Virus record (IMG/VR): IMGVR_UViG_3300026488_000012
Span: 1 to 64,000 of that record
Strand: one strand, 5' to 3'
Origin: a virus
DNA: 64,000 nucleotides
In this document: piece by piece, positions 23,721 through 34,468 of the stretch
Layout of the letters: every line of letters begins with the position of its first letter
Numbering within the stretch: the stretch's first letter is position 1
The notes under the pieces: generated by a model
Told to the model about the DNA's origin: nothing
The model's database searches: none
Seen by the model: only the letters and a program-made list of their open reading frames with translations
Translations under genes and position numbers: made by a program

Positions 23721-26700
23721 TATTTTCTTATGTTAACAGCAGGTGCTGGTGCGTATTCGTAATGCCTATTAGTATTGTGCTTAGTATGTCCATAGTTATG
23801 TTTAGTATCATTTCCTTTATCTGTTAGAATCTCTACTAACTGATCTAATCTTTTCAACATCTCTTCTTGTACGGACGTTGATTTTTTAGCTACGTCTACT
23901 AACTCTACACTACTACTATGTAACTTTTCTAAATCTCGTATATCATTTTTAATGTGTATATTTGGTTTAGTTACGATAGGAGTGACTGAATTATTAGGTT
24001 TGATGTTTATGATTGGTTGTCTAGTTTCTATAGGGGATATAGTTTTTTTATCTGGTTTTATATCCGGTATCGTGTTCATAGTTATAGTATTATTATTTTC
24101 ACCGGTTGTAACTGGTATACTAGTAGTCTCATTTTTATTAGTATTAGATACATCGCTATCATCTCCCATACTCATAGTAGCAGCTGTTAACGCAGTCGCT
24201 GCAGCTGTACCGGGACCAGGTATTTGTGATAACACTGTAGATGCTAAATCGACTGCTGCTTTAGTCCATTGTCCCTTTATAATATCGTAACCAACAGTAC
24301 CTAAACCTGTTATTAAGCCTGCTATAGGTATTTTATTTATAAACGGTAAGACTGCTTTTAATTTAGGTAGTATTTTACTTACACCGGGTAAATGCTCAGC
24401 TATCTTAGTGATGATAGACGTAAATTTCTTTTTGACCGTATTTAACATACCTCCTACTACAGATTTAGCTTTATCCCATGTTCTTGATAAAAATCCACCT
24501 ACACTATTTAATTTATCTTTAACCGTCGTTACTACAGTAGTAGCTTTATCTTTTAACCAACTACCTATAGATCCTAACAGAGATGTATTCTCTGCTGCTG
24601 TAACAACACCTCCTAAAGTCTTAGTTTTATTAAATATATTTTTAATCCAGTCCCAAGTCTTCGTTACTACATTCTTTAATAATGACGGTAGACCTAATAA
24701 CGACTTAGCTATCTTAGGTAGATAATCAAATATACCTTTAATTAGTTTATTTAATAGTTTAGGAATTAACTTAATACCTCCCCAAATAAGACCAAGGTAT
24801 TTTAAGAAATCATTTTTATTCTCAGTTTTAGTAGTTTGTTGCTGTTTTTCATCAGCTTTCTCGTATGTTCTTAGTTGCTTGATCTTCTCAAGACGTTTAT
24901 TTAAGCTTTCTACATGTTCTTTAGTTCTTTCCTCTCTCTCATTCTCTAATTTATCTTTAGTTGTCGTCGTTAATCCTGTTACATTCGCTAAACCTTTTAC
25001 ACCTTTAATACCTACTTCACCAAGTGTTGTATATGTAGGTCTTAGTATAGTCCTACCTACCTTAGCCGCTATAACAGGTGCTTTAACTAAACCACTTACA
25101 ACATTAGAGAGTATAGATTTATTGTTCTTAGTTCTTTTATTATCAACTTCTACGTCATCATTATGTTTGATTTCTTTGTCATCGGTTCTAGTCTTATTCT
25201 TAGTTTTAGTCTTATCTGTTTTCTCTCTATGATTTTCCTCAGTCTCTTCTTCATTTTTAATATGTTTTTCTCTTTTCAATAAGTCTTTTACTTTGTCTCT
25301 TAGTTTAGTTTTAGTAGATTTTAGAATTTCAGTATTTGATTCCATAACTACCCTACCATCGGTATCTGTATATTTATTAACTTCAGTAGGATCGTTATAA
25401 TCAGGCATAATACCTCCTATGACATTACTTACAGTATCTAATCCTGGTAATTCTACATCTCCTAGATATTCTTTTATTATATCTTTATAAGACATTCTCA
25501 TAGACCTCTTACCTACATCCTTAACCTCTTCTAAGTGTTTCTTAACTTTTTCTGAAACATCACCCATCTTCTTATTTAACCATAAATCCTCATCGTTTAT
25601 AATCAGTGTCTCGAATGGTAACTTAGCTGCTTTCTTTATAAGACTACCAGTGAATTTAGCCGTACCACCTATTATCTTACCTGCTTTAGTATTAGTTACT
25701 TTATCTTTAACTTCTTTAGCCTTACCTTTTATATAAGTATCTAACTCTTCAGAATCTCTACCTGTTATAAGACTTAATACTTTCATTCCTAACTTCCACA
25801 TACCGGAACCAAATTTCTTAACCATATCGGACATAAATCCCCATACCTTTTTCAAAGAGTCTCTAGCTTTTTCCATAGTAGCAGAAATAGACTTACCTAT
25901 CTTATCAGCTACTTTAAAAGGAAATTCCATTACCTTTATGATACCTTCTGCTACAGCTGGATTTAATCCTAATACGTCAGTTAGCATAGTTCTTACACCA
26001 AACTTAGTTATCTCTCCTAATGATTTAAAAGCTTGCTTATACATAGGTCTTAGTATATTTCTACCAGTCCACCAGCTTCCTTTGAAATATCCAGTAGTAG
26101 CTAGTTTTAAGACGTCTAAAGCAGTCAGTTTTTTATTATTCCAGTTGTCTCCAAATATCTCTTTCAATAGTTCCTTAGTAAGTGACGTGTCGTTATTCTC
26201 TTGTAACTGTTTCTTGATCATCTCTTTAAATTTAACTTCTGTCTCTCTATCTAACTCGAAATAAGATACTTCATTCTTTCTTAGTTTTCTAGCTATGTCT
26301 CTTAAATCATCTTTTCTCATAAACTTAGAATGTTTCTTTGTTAGAACTTTCTTATTAAATAATTCTATATTACCGATACCTTCTCCCAGATTTTCACCGA
26401 TACTGTTTTCTAAAATATATTTAGCATAATCTGGATCGTTTAATAACTCTTCGTACTCCTCAGGTTTCATCTTCTTAACAAGGATATGTAAATCTTTCAG
26501 TTCTTTAAAACTTTGTTCATTATCACCTACTGTAAGTTCCCAGAGTATACTAGTAGGGTCTATGGTATCAAATACACTCTTTAATAACTTATATTCATCT
26601 TTATCATCCGGTTGTACTGATATATCTCTTAGACTTATCATTATCTTAGTAAGTACGTCATATGGATCACCATCAGTAAGAGACTTAAGTTGTGATATAG

Positions 26701-29700
26701 TTTCATCTTCCACTAATTCTAATTTAGGTCTATGTTTATTTATAATACCTTTTATATTTCTAGCCTTACCTGTTAATCTATCCTTTATTCCAGATAAACC
26801 TTTAGATATTAATCCTCCTATGTTCCTTGCTTCAAATAACGATACTCCTAATCCTGCTTTTAATCCTTTGTTACCTGTATCGATAGTCTTATCTAAGAAG
26901 CTCTTAGTGTAATCTTTTAATTCTCCTGTATAATATCCTAACTTAACTAAATCTTCATCACTAAGTAAGCTGCTAATATCTATATTAGTAGTCTCTTTAA
27001 GAAGAGGTATATGGTCTATAATGTTTTCTCGTTTTAATATATCTATTAGTTTCTTAGGAGACAATTCTATCTCTCCAGTATCTGTTTTTAACATTATTTT
27101 ATTGTCATCTGTTTTATATAACCTATCAGCTATATCCCCTGGTAGGTATTTCTTAATAGTTTCAATATCCAGTCTTTTAGCTAACTCAGATTCTTTAATA
27201 CTCTCAACTACTTCATTTAGTTTTTCACTTGTGAAAGGTATTTTAGAAGATACTGTATCGGTTACTCTTTTAAACCTATTCTTTAGAGATTCGGTATCTC
27301 GTGTTTTTATGTCTTTATAAATATCAGTTACATTCGTTTTTATGGTTCTGTATTTTTCAGTTACTTTTGTTTGTACGTTCTCTACCACATTTGAAAACAC
27401 ATCTTCTGGTAGTTGTTCTTTTAAATCTTTAAATAACTTTATAGGATTTTTGAGATCTTCTACAGGTACTGCTACAGTATGCTTACCTATAGCTATCAGG
27501 TAGTAAGGTATTTCTTTACCATCTATATTCTCTGTATAAGGTATGATATTATCTTTCAAATCCTCTATGAGAATCTGTGCTTGTAAAGATAACTCGCTAT
27601 TAGCTATTTTATTAATAATAGGATTAATACGCTCTTTATAGATGTTAGATTCTTTAAATTCTGTAAGTTTAGAACTCGTAAATTCTGATATATTTGTTTT
27701 ATATTTAGATATTCTGTTATTTACCTCTTTATATAGTTCGCTATTTCTAATAGTAGCGATTTTCTCACTTATGTTTTCTGATAAATCCTTAGAGAATGTA
27801 GTTAACCAGTTCTTATAGTCTTCTAATTGTGTGTTCTGTAGCCTCTTCCAGTTTTCTTCTAAAGTAGTTGTTACATTAGTGAATGTGTTTGTGATACTAT
27901 CTTTAATATCATTCTCAAATACAGATTTAACAGACGATGTAAATTCTTTTGTAAATGCTGTTATAGATTTCTCTAATCCTTTAATATTCGCCTCTTTTAC
28001 ATTTATAACAGCTCGCTGTAAGTTTAATGTTATACTTGCTCTACGTATGAGTGGATTAATGTTAGTAGTCTGTTTTGTATTCGTAATGAGTTTAGGATGT
28101 TCATTACTGTTTGGTAATACATCAACATCTATGATTTCACTGTCTGAGTAGTTTTGATTATTTATAGGTCTTACTGTATTCACTAATGAGTTACTAGTTG
28201 CATTAACTATCTTGGTTACTGCATTATTACTGACATTACTTAATCTACTAAGTATATGTCTATTGTTAATAGTTCTACTAAGAAGATTAGTATTTACATT
28301 ACCACTGTTAACGTAATCTAATCTATTTATCGATTCCCTAACGCTAACAAACCTATTATTATTGTTATTAGGGTAACCTAGTCTATTAATCGGGTATCCA
28401 GTGTTAATGACTCTAGATACTGTATTTCTAGAACTTCTGTCTGAATGTCTGATATAACGAGAATTCGTTATAACTCTAATACTGTTACTTAGTCTATCGC
28501 TTATTGTGTTTATAGCGTTTATGATACTAGTACTTGATTCTCTTATAGCATTAACTATAGGTGTTACATTCACCTCAGCTTTTATAGTTATCTTCTTAAA
28601 GTAATTTTTAAGTTTGTCAAGAGCTTTGTTTTTTATGTCTTTAATAACTACTGTTATATTGTTAGGTATGTTAACTTCTATTTCCGGATTAACGTCTATT
28701 GAATTTATCTGGTTACCAACAGTATTTCTAGTGTTAGATAGTCTGTTAGGAGTATTAACAGCGTTTTCTGTCTCTTGTAATAATTTATGTTTACCTTTAA
28801 ATAAGTCGGCTATTGTTCCTGACTCTATAGTTGTCGAATCTTTAGAAATAAGGTCTAATTCTTCTAAACCGGATATATCTGTAAAATTAGAGAATTTCTG
28901 TAAAGATTCAGATTGTATTTTTACAGAGTTTCTAAGTCCTTCTAAATAATTAGTAATATACTCCAAATCTCTTAGATTTCTGACGGTTGGTTTATCCATC
29001 ATTTCTTTTATTCTATTAACTATTTTACGTCTTATATTAGATTTAAAGACTTTTAATGGAGTAGGGTCTTCTATCCATCTAAAAGGGTCTATCTCTTTAC
29101 CGGATAATACAAGATTTAAAATACCTTTCTCAAAGTCTGCTTTATCTTTAGGATTTAAACCAGATTCACCAAAGAAATAGTAAATAATATTATTTGTCCT
29201 ATTAGCTAAGTTATCTCTAAATTCGTTAACATTATCTTTTATCTCGCTTGTAATTTTACTTAAGAGATTTTGTTTTGTAACGAATCTATTAGTTTTATAA
29301 TCAAAAACTAACTCTTGTTTTTCATCAGGTAACTTTCCCGTTCTTAATGCTTTTAATTCTTCTAATATCTTACTCAACAATCCTGGTATAACAGTTGTTA
29401 TGGATTTCTTAGTAGCTATGTCAAAATGAGTAGCTTCATTGATGTTACTCTCTCCTAAATCTATACTTTGTAAACTTGCCTTGTTTTTAAAGGCTTCGTC
29501 TAATATTTCGTTAAAATCCCTAAACAGATTACTTTCCCTAACTTTCTCAGGCATAATCTTTTCTAAGAATTTAGAAGGTGATTTAGTTACTCTTCTTAAA
29601 CCAAATCCTACTTTACCTAGTAAACCAAATTTATCTGATTTTTCTATAACTTTCTTCCCTACTCTGTTTAACACAACATCATCTATTAACATTTCAGCCA

Positions 29701-30676
29701 TCATAGCTAACTTCTGTTCAGGTGGAACCATATCGCCCATATCTTTCATCATCTTTAAGGCATCGTTAGCCATCTCTGTAGTAAGTAAATAATTACTAGC
29801 TTTTTCAGTCATAAAGTTAGCAAAACTTTCTTTTAGATTCTCTATAGGTTTGGATTTAGTTATAAGGTTAATACCTGTCTCTATAGCTTTCTGTCTTATA
29901 GTATGTTCTAATACGTCACTACTATTTAATTTTACCGTATCTGGTAAAGCAGTATTTTTAACTATGGCTTTTATATACTTACTCCATTCCTTACCTATGT
30001 TTAATATGTTCGTTCTTATGTCAGCTAAGATTAGAGTTTGTTTCATTTGTAGTTCTAAACTTTTCTTAATATATTTATAATGGTCTCCTACAAGGTACCC
30101 TTTAATGTACTCTAAATTAACAGCGTTTCTAAGATTAAGCTCTGTATCTGCTAGTCGTCTTATCTCTTCTTCTTTTTCTTTCAATCTCTCAGATACATGT
30201 TGTTCTCCGAATATCTCATTAACAACTGAGACTACTTTATCATCTTCGGATTCTTCTACAGAATCGTTTCCTTCGTCGTCTTTACTTATAAAAGCTTCAG
30301 CTATCTTCCTAGCAGTAGAACTAACGCCTGGTATCTCTGGTAAGATATCTGTAACAGCCATGAGTAGATTACCCGTTGTATTACCTATAGTCTTCAGTGT
30401 TTTAGTAAATGGTTCAAGTATACCATCTCTGACGTCTTTTAACGTATTTATATCTTCTTTTATAGGGTTTGGTAGATTATTCTCTATTATGTTAGATATT
30501 TTACTAGCTAATAAACTTGGATCGGTATAAGAATTCACTACCTCCTTAGTAACTATTTTAGCTACATCCACTGGTTCCCTGGAAGAAGGGTCTATGTCAT
30601 CCTCCATTGATATATTATTCGCTTCACCAAGTAAACTATCTAATTCCTTATCAAAATCTTCAAAACTTTCAGCCAT
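23720..30676 (-). CDS. Tape-measure-like giant virion protein
   Basis: A 2318-residue protein, the largest in the window. It has long Lys/Glu/Asp-rich helical stretches, an Asn/Arg/Ser-rich low-complexity part (about residues 740-880), and amphipathic or hydrophobic segments concentrated in the last third (LLGLPSLLKNVVTKTWDWI near 1990; AGLITGLGTVGYDIIKG and LSQIPGPGTAAATALTAAT later). That layout is typical of tape-measure proteins, which set tail length and may enter the host envelope. In phiKZ-like phages several giant virion proteins of over 2000 residues exist, one carrying a transglycosylase domain; I see no convincing SLT box here. SD AAAGGA; upstream is a late-type promoter in the divergent gap with the 30804 gene. 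Confidence 0.65.
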   Translation of the reverse strand: MAESFEDFDKELDSLLGEANNISMEDDIDPSSREPVDVAKIVTKEVVNSYTDPSLLASKISNIIENNLPNPIKEDINTLKDVRDGILEPFTKTLKTIGNTTGNLLMAVTDILPEIPGVSSTARKIAEAFISKDDEGNDSVEESEDDKVVSVVNEIFGEQHVSERLKEKEEEIRRLADTELNLRNAVNLEYIKGYLVGDHYKYIKKSLELQMKQTLILADIRTNILNIGKEWSKYIKAIVKNTALPDTVKLNSSDVLEHTIRQKAIETGINLITKSKPIENLKESFANFMTEKASNYLLTTEMANDALKMMKDMGDMVPPEQKLAMMAEMLIDDVVLNRVGKKVIEKSDKFGLLGKVGFGLRRVTKSPSKFLEKIMPEKVRESNLFRDFNEILDEAFKNKASLQSIDLGESNINEATHFDIATKKSITTVIPGLLSKILEELKALRTGKLPDEKQELVFDYKTNRFVTKQNLLSKITSEIKDNVNEFRDNLANRTNNIIYYFFGESGLNPKDKADFEKGILNLVLSGKEIDPFRWIEDPTPLKVFKSNIRRKIVNRIKEMMDKPTVRNLRDLEYITNYLEGLRNSVKIQSESLQKFSNFTDISGLEELDLISKDSTTIESGTIADLFKGKHKLLQETENAVNTPNRLSNTRNTVGNQINSIDVNPEIEVNIPNNITVVIKDIKNKALDKLKNYFKKITIKAEVNVTPIVNAIRESSTSIINAINTISDRLSNSIRVITNSRYIRHSDRSSRNTVSRVINTGYPINRLGYPNNNNNRFVSVRESINRLDYVNSGNVNTNLLSRTINNRHILSRLSNVSNNAVTKIVNATSNSLVNTVRPINNQNYSDSEIIDVDVLPNSNEHPKLITNTKQTTNINPLIRRASITLNLQRAVINVKEANIKGLEKSITAFTKEFTSSVKSVFENDIKDSITNTFTNVTTTLEENWKRLQNTQLEDYKNWLTTFSKDLSENISEKIATIRNSELYKEVNNRISKYKTNISEFTSSKLTEFKESNIYKERINPIINKIANSELSLQAQILIEDLKDNIIPYTENIDGKEIPYYLIAIGKHTVAVPVEDLKNPIKLFKDLKEQLPEDVFSNVVENVQTKVTEKYRTIKTNVTDIYKDIKTRDTESLKNRFKRVTDTVSSKIPFTSEKLNEVVESIKESELAKRLDIETIKKYLPGDIADRLYKTDDNKIMLKTDTGEIELSPKKLIDILKRENIIDHIPLLKETTNIDISSLLSDEDLVKLGYYTGELKDYTKSFLDKTIDTGNKGLKAGLGVSLFEARNIGGLISKGLSGIKDRLTGKARNIKGIINKHRPKLELVEDETISQLKSLTDGDPYDVLTKIMISLRDISVQPDDKDEYKLLKSVFDTIDPTSILWELTVGDNEQSFKELKDLHILVKKMKPEEYEELLNDPDYAKYILENSIGENLGEGIGNIELFNKKVLTKKHSKFMRKDDLRDIARKLRKNEVSYFELDRETEVKFKEMIKKQLQENNDTSLTKELLKEIFGDNWNNKKLTALDVLKLATTGYFKGSWWTGRNILRPMYKQAFKSLGEITKFGVRTMLTDVLGLNPAVAEGIIKVMEFPFKVADKIGKSISATMEKARDSLKKVWGFMSDMVKKFGSGMWKLGMKVLSLITGRDSEELDTYIKGKAKEVKDKVTNTKAGKIIGGTAKFTGSLIKKAAKLPFETLIINDEDLWLNKKMGDVSEKVKKHLEEVKDVGKRSMRMSYKDIIKEYLGDVELPGLDTVSNVIGGIMPDYNDPTEVNKYTDTDGRVVMESNTEILKSTKTKLRDKVKDLLKREKHIKNEEETEENHREKTDKTKTKNKTRTDDKEIKHNDDVEVDNKRTKNNKSILSNVVSGLVKAPVIAAKVGRTILRPTYTTLGEVGIKGVKGLANVTGLTTTTKDKLENEREERTKEHVESLNKRLEKIKQLRTYEKADEKQQQTTKTENKNDFLKYLGLIWGGIKLIPKLLNKLIKGIFDYLPKIAKSLLGLPSLLKNVVTKTWDWIKNIFNKTKTLGGVVTAAENTSLLGSIGSWLKDKATTVVTTVKDKLNSVGGFLSRTWDKAKSVVGGMLNTVKKKFTSIITKIAEHLPGVSKILPKLKAVLPFINKIPIAGLITGLGTVGYDIIKGQWTKAAVDLASTVLSQIPGPGTAAATALTAATMSMGDDSDVSNTNKNETTSIPVTTGENNNTITMNTIPDIKPDKKTISPIETRQPIINIKPNNSVTPIVTKPNIHIKNDIRDLEKLHSSSVELVDVAKKSTSVQEEMLKRLDQLVEILTDKGNDTKHNYGHTKHNTNRHYEYAPAPAVNIRK

Positions 30677-30690
30677 TATTTATCCTTTAT

Positions 30691-30708
30691 TAAATATTGT
30701 TTCAACCA
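30691..30708 (-). promoter_or_regulatory. Late-type (class II) promoter of the giant virion gene
   Basis: Minus strand TGGTTGAAACAATATTTA, 15 bases before the start codon. Confidence 0.4.
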
Positions 30709-30757
30709 AAAACCTAGATACACGTATAAGCTATTATAACATTTCTAATTAATTATG

Positions 30758-30785
30758 TTTATATATTAGTAAAACGTAATAAAAA
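30758..30785 (+). promoter_or_regulatory. Early-type (class I) promoter candidate
   Basis: TTTATATATTAGTAAAACGTAA then TAAAA; a variant of the motif before leader RNAs B and C. Confidence 0.55.
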
Positions 30786-30803
30786 AAACACAAGGAGAAG
30801 AAA

Positions 30804-32729
30804 ATGAAAGAATTAAGAAATAAAAAATACAGTAACGAGTTAATAGAGTTACTAAGAGAATTTTATTCTAAAGCAAAAGAGATAAATAATGAGGTAACCG
30901 ATTCCTATAGTTTTAACTCTATATCAAAGATACTTAATATACCTGTTAGAGGAGGTATATTAAGACCTATTGATATATTAGTTATCGGAGATATCTATAT
31001 CTTCAACGATATAGAATATCTATCACTTAGAGAGGTCTTAGACTATTATAACCTACTAGATAAGGTCTTCAAAAAGGTAATAACTAGAAAAAGTAGAAGA
31101 GAAAAACTAAGAAACCTAAGAAACCAAGAATTATTAGAAATGGCTATAGATTACAACGTAGACCCTAAATTATGGTACTACGTTGAAGAAGTAGCCGAGA
31201 ATGTGGGGGTAGAAATAGATGACTATGGTATAGATTGTTTTCCGGTAAGAGAAATAGTACAAGCCTACTATAATAGTGGGGCTAAGTTAGGTGGGAAATT
31301 AAGACTTTATTTGTACGAGTTATTTCACGCTACAAAAAAGTCTCTAGGCGACGAAGATGCTATCATCTTTTATCCATCTATACCTGATAGAAGCGAAACC
31401 GCTAAGGAGTACAAATACAGGTTAAGATTTTGGAGAAGGATGAACAACGTCTTTCCTAATAATCATCGTTGGGAACTGAGAGCTACCAAGTATGTTCAAA
31501 AATTACTTGGTAGGGTATCAGTCAAAGCGTTCTATCTCTTAATACATGGTATAGAAGATAAATTCTTAGATAATAAACCAGTCAGGTACGAAGACCTGAA
31601 CTGGGATTTATATTTATCTAAGAAAGATAAAACACTTAAAGAAGTAGCTAAGTTTCTACCAAACAGACTATTATGGAGATTAAAAATAAAAAGACTACCA
31701 AAGGGATTTGAAACAGGTATTTGTCCGAATCCATTTAAATTAACTAAGAGTGGATTTAAAGTATTTAGAAAATTACACTCTATAATAACAAAAGATAATG
31801 AGACCGATAACGCAACAGCGTTAGCAGCGTTTAGAATAGCTCAAATATTCAAAACTTGGGATAATGTAGAAAGGTGGTTTAATGCCATCTATGGTGATAG
31901 GTATGCACACCTAATATACGTACCTATATTTATACACGACGCGGGACAGATACAAGATGTTGAGTTATCCCAGGACGCTATAAACTTCTTAATAGCGTAT
32001 CCTGAGACAAGATGGAAAATAAAATTCTTAGAGAATTTTGAAAAGAACTTTGGAAGAGCACCAAGATCTAGAAAAGAATTAGAAGAATACGCCGCTAGAT
32101 TAGAATATATCGGCATTGATAACGAAATCGTTGAAATCTGTGCCAAATATAATTTAGACCAGGATGAAGCTGAAGATTATGATAAATTCTTCAGAAGAAA
32201 TCCTGGTAAAAAATACGAATCGCTCCCATACGTATGCGTAGAGTATAGAGGTTATACATTAGAAAAGATGAACGCGTACGACAAGGAGGGTCCATTCCTA
32301 GGTCTAGCGACCGCGTGTTGTCAGCATCTTCATAACTCTGGTGCAGATTGTGCTAAAGCAGGATGGAAAAGTCCCGTTAGTGCTTTTTACGTAATCAGAA
32401 ATAAAGAGGGTAGAATAGTTGGACAATCTTGGGCGTGGAGATCATCCTGCGGTAAGTACATAGTATTTGATAGCGTGGAGGGTAGATCATTTGTCCCTGT
32501 TGAAATAATAGCCGAACTAATCAGACTAGCAGCTAAAACTATATCGTCCCAGTATAGTCTAGGTGTACAAGAACTATTAATAGGCGACACTAACTATGGG
32601 TTAACTAAGGCTCTACATAAATACTTTGGTTACCCAGAAGTTGATGAAATAGCTGAAACACCAGATTCTCTAAGCTGGGTAGACTACTGGGACGGAGATG
32701 AAGGACAATGGAGAGTACCGATAAATTAA
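30804..32729 (+). CDS. Large unknown early protein with Cys-rich C-terminal domain
   Basis: A 641-residue protein with an early-type promoter and SD AAGGAG. The first 450 residues are helical, basic and Trp/Arg-rich (RNLRNQELLEMA, EYKYRLRFWRRMNNVFPN, RWFNAIYGDRYAHLIYVP). Residues about 490-600 form a distinct domain: ATACCQHLHNSGADCAKAG, SAFYVIRNKEGRIVGQSWAW, KYIVFDSVEGR. This strand pattern and the 'comment on the residue, then QSW' arrangement recall PcfJ- or GNAT-like folds, but I cannot assign a family. The long last exon-like C-terminus is acidic with Trp. Early non-structural role likely; activity unknown. Confidence 0.75.
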   Translation: MKELRNKKYSNELIELLREFYSKAKEINNEVTDSYSFNSISKILNIPVRGGILRPIDILVIGDIYIFNDIEYLSLREVLDYYNLLDKVFKKVITRKSRREKLRNLRNQELLEMAIDYNVDPKLWYYVEEVAENVGVEIDDYGIDCFPVREIVQAYYNSGAKLGGKLRLYLYELFHATKKSLGDEDAIIFYPSIPDRSETAKEYKYRLRFWRRMNNVFPNNHRWELRATKYVQKLLGRVSVKAFYLLIHGIEDKFLDNKPVRYEDLNWDLYLSKKDKTLKEVAKFLPNRLLWRLKIKRLPKGFETGICPNPFKLTKSGFKVFRKLHSIITKDNETDNATALAAFRIAQIFKTWDNVERWFNAIYGDRYAHLIYVPIFIHDAGQIQDVELSQDAINFLIAYPETRWKIKFLENFEKNFGRAPRSRKELEEYAARLEYIGIDNEIVEICAKYNLDQDEAEDYDKFFRRNPGKKYESLPYVCVEYRGYTLEKMNAYDKEGPFLGLATACCQHLHNSGADCAKAGWKSPVSAFYVIRNKEGRIVGQSWAWRSSCGKYIVFDSVEGRSFVPVEIIAELIRLAAKTISSQYSLGVQELLIGDTNYGLTKALHKYFGYPEVDEIAETPDSLSWVDYWDGDEGQWRVPIN

Positions 32730-32756
32730 TAAAGGTACCTCCTTGTCTTTTTTTTC
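32703..32756 (+). terminator. Terminator with imperfect stem
   Basis: The 5' arm (32703-32719, GACAA-GGA-GTACC with bulges) pairs with GGTACCTCCTTGTC (32734-32747), followed by a T-run. The 5' arm is in the last codons of the gene. Confidence 0.65.
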
Positions 32757-32770
32757 TTCTAAAGAAAATC

Positions 32771-32791
32771 ATCGCTTGATTTAATTTAAAT
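32771..32791 (+). promoter_or_regulatory. Late-type (class II) promoter of virion polymerase beta-prime piece
   Basis: ATCGCTTGATTTAATTTAAA, matching ATCGCTTGAAATCATC before the virion beta gene (35212). Confidence 0.5.
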
Positions 32792-32805
32792 AAAAAGGAC
32801 AACCT

Positions 32806-34443
32806 ATGGATAAAAACATAAATAAGTATGTATTCAGTAATAAAGTACCTTTTAACTTAGAAATACTAAAAGTAACAAAGGATACTATAAAACTACTCGG
32901 AGAAGTTAAATCTATAGATATATTCCAAGCCAGCTCTAATGAATTTAACCCTGAGGGATTATTCTCTACAGAGATATTTGGTAAAGTAGGTTCATCAGAG
33001 AGAAATGAAAAATTCGGGTATATAGATTTAGGTTTAACAACCCTACATCCACTTATCTATGAAACTATTATATCTTTAAAACAGTTCTATAAACAAATTA
33101 TAGAGGGTAAAGCATATGCTAAATTCGATCCTAAATTAAAAGACTTTGTAGAAGCTTCTATAGACGATGGTGAAACTGGTTTTAATTTCTTTATTAAATA
33201 TTACGATAGTTTACAACCAGAAAAAACTAATAGTAAAGAAAGAGAAAACAAGATAAAACTAATTAAAAAGTATATGTTAACAGATGTAGTAACTGATAAA
33301 TGGTTAGTACTACCAGCTGGGTTGAGGGATTATATAGTTAAAGATGGTAAACCTATGGAGAATGAAATAAACAATTATTATAGAGAAATAATAAAAGTAT
33401 CCAAGACAGCCAAGATACTAGCTAAATCAATTACTGATAAAAGCGACCCTATTCTGAACATAGTGATACTTAAATTAATTAGATCAGTAACCAGTCTATA
33501 TGATTATATATTAGGAATACTAGAAGGTAAACAGGGATTTCTACAGGGTAAATGGGCTAAGAGAGCTTTAGCATATGGAACAAGAAACGTTATTACTTCT
33601 ATCCCTCTAGAAACTAAACACGCAGATGAACCAGTCTTATCTTTTAACGAAACTATGATAGGATTATATCAGTTTGTTAAAGGATTAGGAACTAAAGCGT
33701 TATATGAACTAAAAACAAAACTATTAGATAATGTATTTTCAGAAACATCCACTGATGTTTTCTTAATAAATCCTAAGACTTTAAAATTAGAACAAATCCC
33801 TCTATCTGATAAAGAAAGAAAAACTTGGCTAAGTCCTGAGGGGTTAGAAGAATTAACAAATAAATTACACCTTGACAGTATTAAGTTGTCTCCAGTAACA
33901 ATCGAAAAGAAATATTATTTATATTTAGTCGTTGATACTGGAGATACCATAGAACTATATAGGGATATTACTGAAGTACCTGAAGATAAAAGACCGTACG
34001 TTAGACCTATCAACTATGCAGAGCTTTTCTTCTTAGCAGTAAATGACGTGGTCAAAGACGCATATGCTACTGTTACAAGATATCCTATAGATAGTTATGG
34101 TAGTATTTATTTTAGTAGATTAAAGTTAAAGGTAACTGTAAAAGATAGAAAAGTAAAATTTAAACCTTATAATGGATTAGAATACATTACTATAAATAAC
34201 TACCCTCGTTTTGATTCAGAATTTTATAACTCTATGTCAGTACACGTTACTAAGTTACCTGGACTTGGTGGAGACTATGATGGAGATATGACTAACCTTA
34301 ATATAATACTTACTGAAGAAGCTAAAAAAGAAGTAGAAGAAATATTAGGAAAAAGAGAATATTACATAGACGTAAACGGTAGCTTAGCATTCCCTGTAAG
34401 TAATTTAATAACGGATATAACGTTGAAAACATTAACAGAATAA
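32806..34443 (+). CDS. Virion RNA polymerase beta-prime, N-terminal piece
   Basis: A 545-residue beta-prime N-terminal part, clearly distinct from the 9551 copy. It opens with a beta-prime-like start (SIDIFQASSNEFNPEGLFSTEIFGKVGS, in short matching units) and carries GLGGDYDGDMTNL, with DYDGD at 490-494 as the magnesium-binding site. No Cys zinc ribbon is present, unlike the other copy. It has the same late-type promoter as the adjacent beta gene, so it should belong to the polymerase packaged in virions, made late and injected to transcribe early genes, as in phiKZ. The frame ends at TAA (34441), 98 bases before the terminator, an unusually long gap here; see the separate small-ORF entry. 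SD AAAAGGA. Confidence 0.8.
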   Translation: MDKNINKYVFSNKVPFNLEILKVTKDTIKLLGEVKSIDIFQASSNEFNPEGLFSTEIFGKVGSSERNEKFGYIDLGLTTLHPLIYETIISLKQFYKQIIEGKAYAKFDPKLKDFVEASIDDGETGFNFFIKYYDSLQPEKTNSKERENKIKLIKKYMLTDVVTDKWLVLPAGLRDYIVKDGKPMENEINNYYREIIKVSKTAKILAKSITDKSDPILNIVILKLIRSVTSLYDYILGILEGKQGFLQGKWAKRALAYGTRNVITSIPLETKHADEPVLSFNETMIGLYQFVKGLGTKALYELKTKLLDNVFSETSTDVFLINPKTLKLEQIPLSDKERKTWLSPEGLEELTNKLHLDSIKLSPVTIEKKYYLYLVVDTGDTIELYRDITEVPEDKRPYVRPINYAELFFLAVNDVVKDAYATVTRYPIDSYGSIYFSRLKLKVTVKDRKVKFKPYNGLEYITINNYPRFDSEFYNSMSVHVTKLPGLGGDYDGDMTNLNIILTEEAKKEVEEILGKREYYIDVNGSLAFPVSNLITDITLKTLTE

Positions 34444-34468
34444 TCTTATTAGAAGGAATAAACACGAC

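Noticed and set aside
23952-30530. Several plus-strand open frames of 76-141 codons opposite the tape-measure-like gene.
   Set aside because: They lack ribosome sites, have compositions rich in Ser/Leu/Phe that mirror the antisense of a Lys/Asn/Glu-rich gene, and are fully covered by the real gene.
23720-30676. A lytic transglycosylase domain within the giant virion protein, as some phiKZ-like virion giants have.
   Set aside because: I found no ES...GAxGLMQ-type sequence in order; Gly-rich segments are better explained as tape-measure membrane-active stretches.
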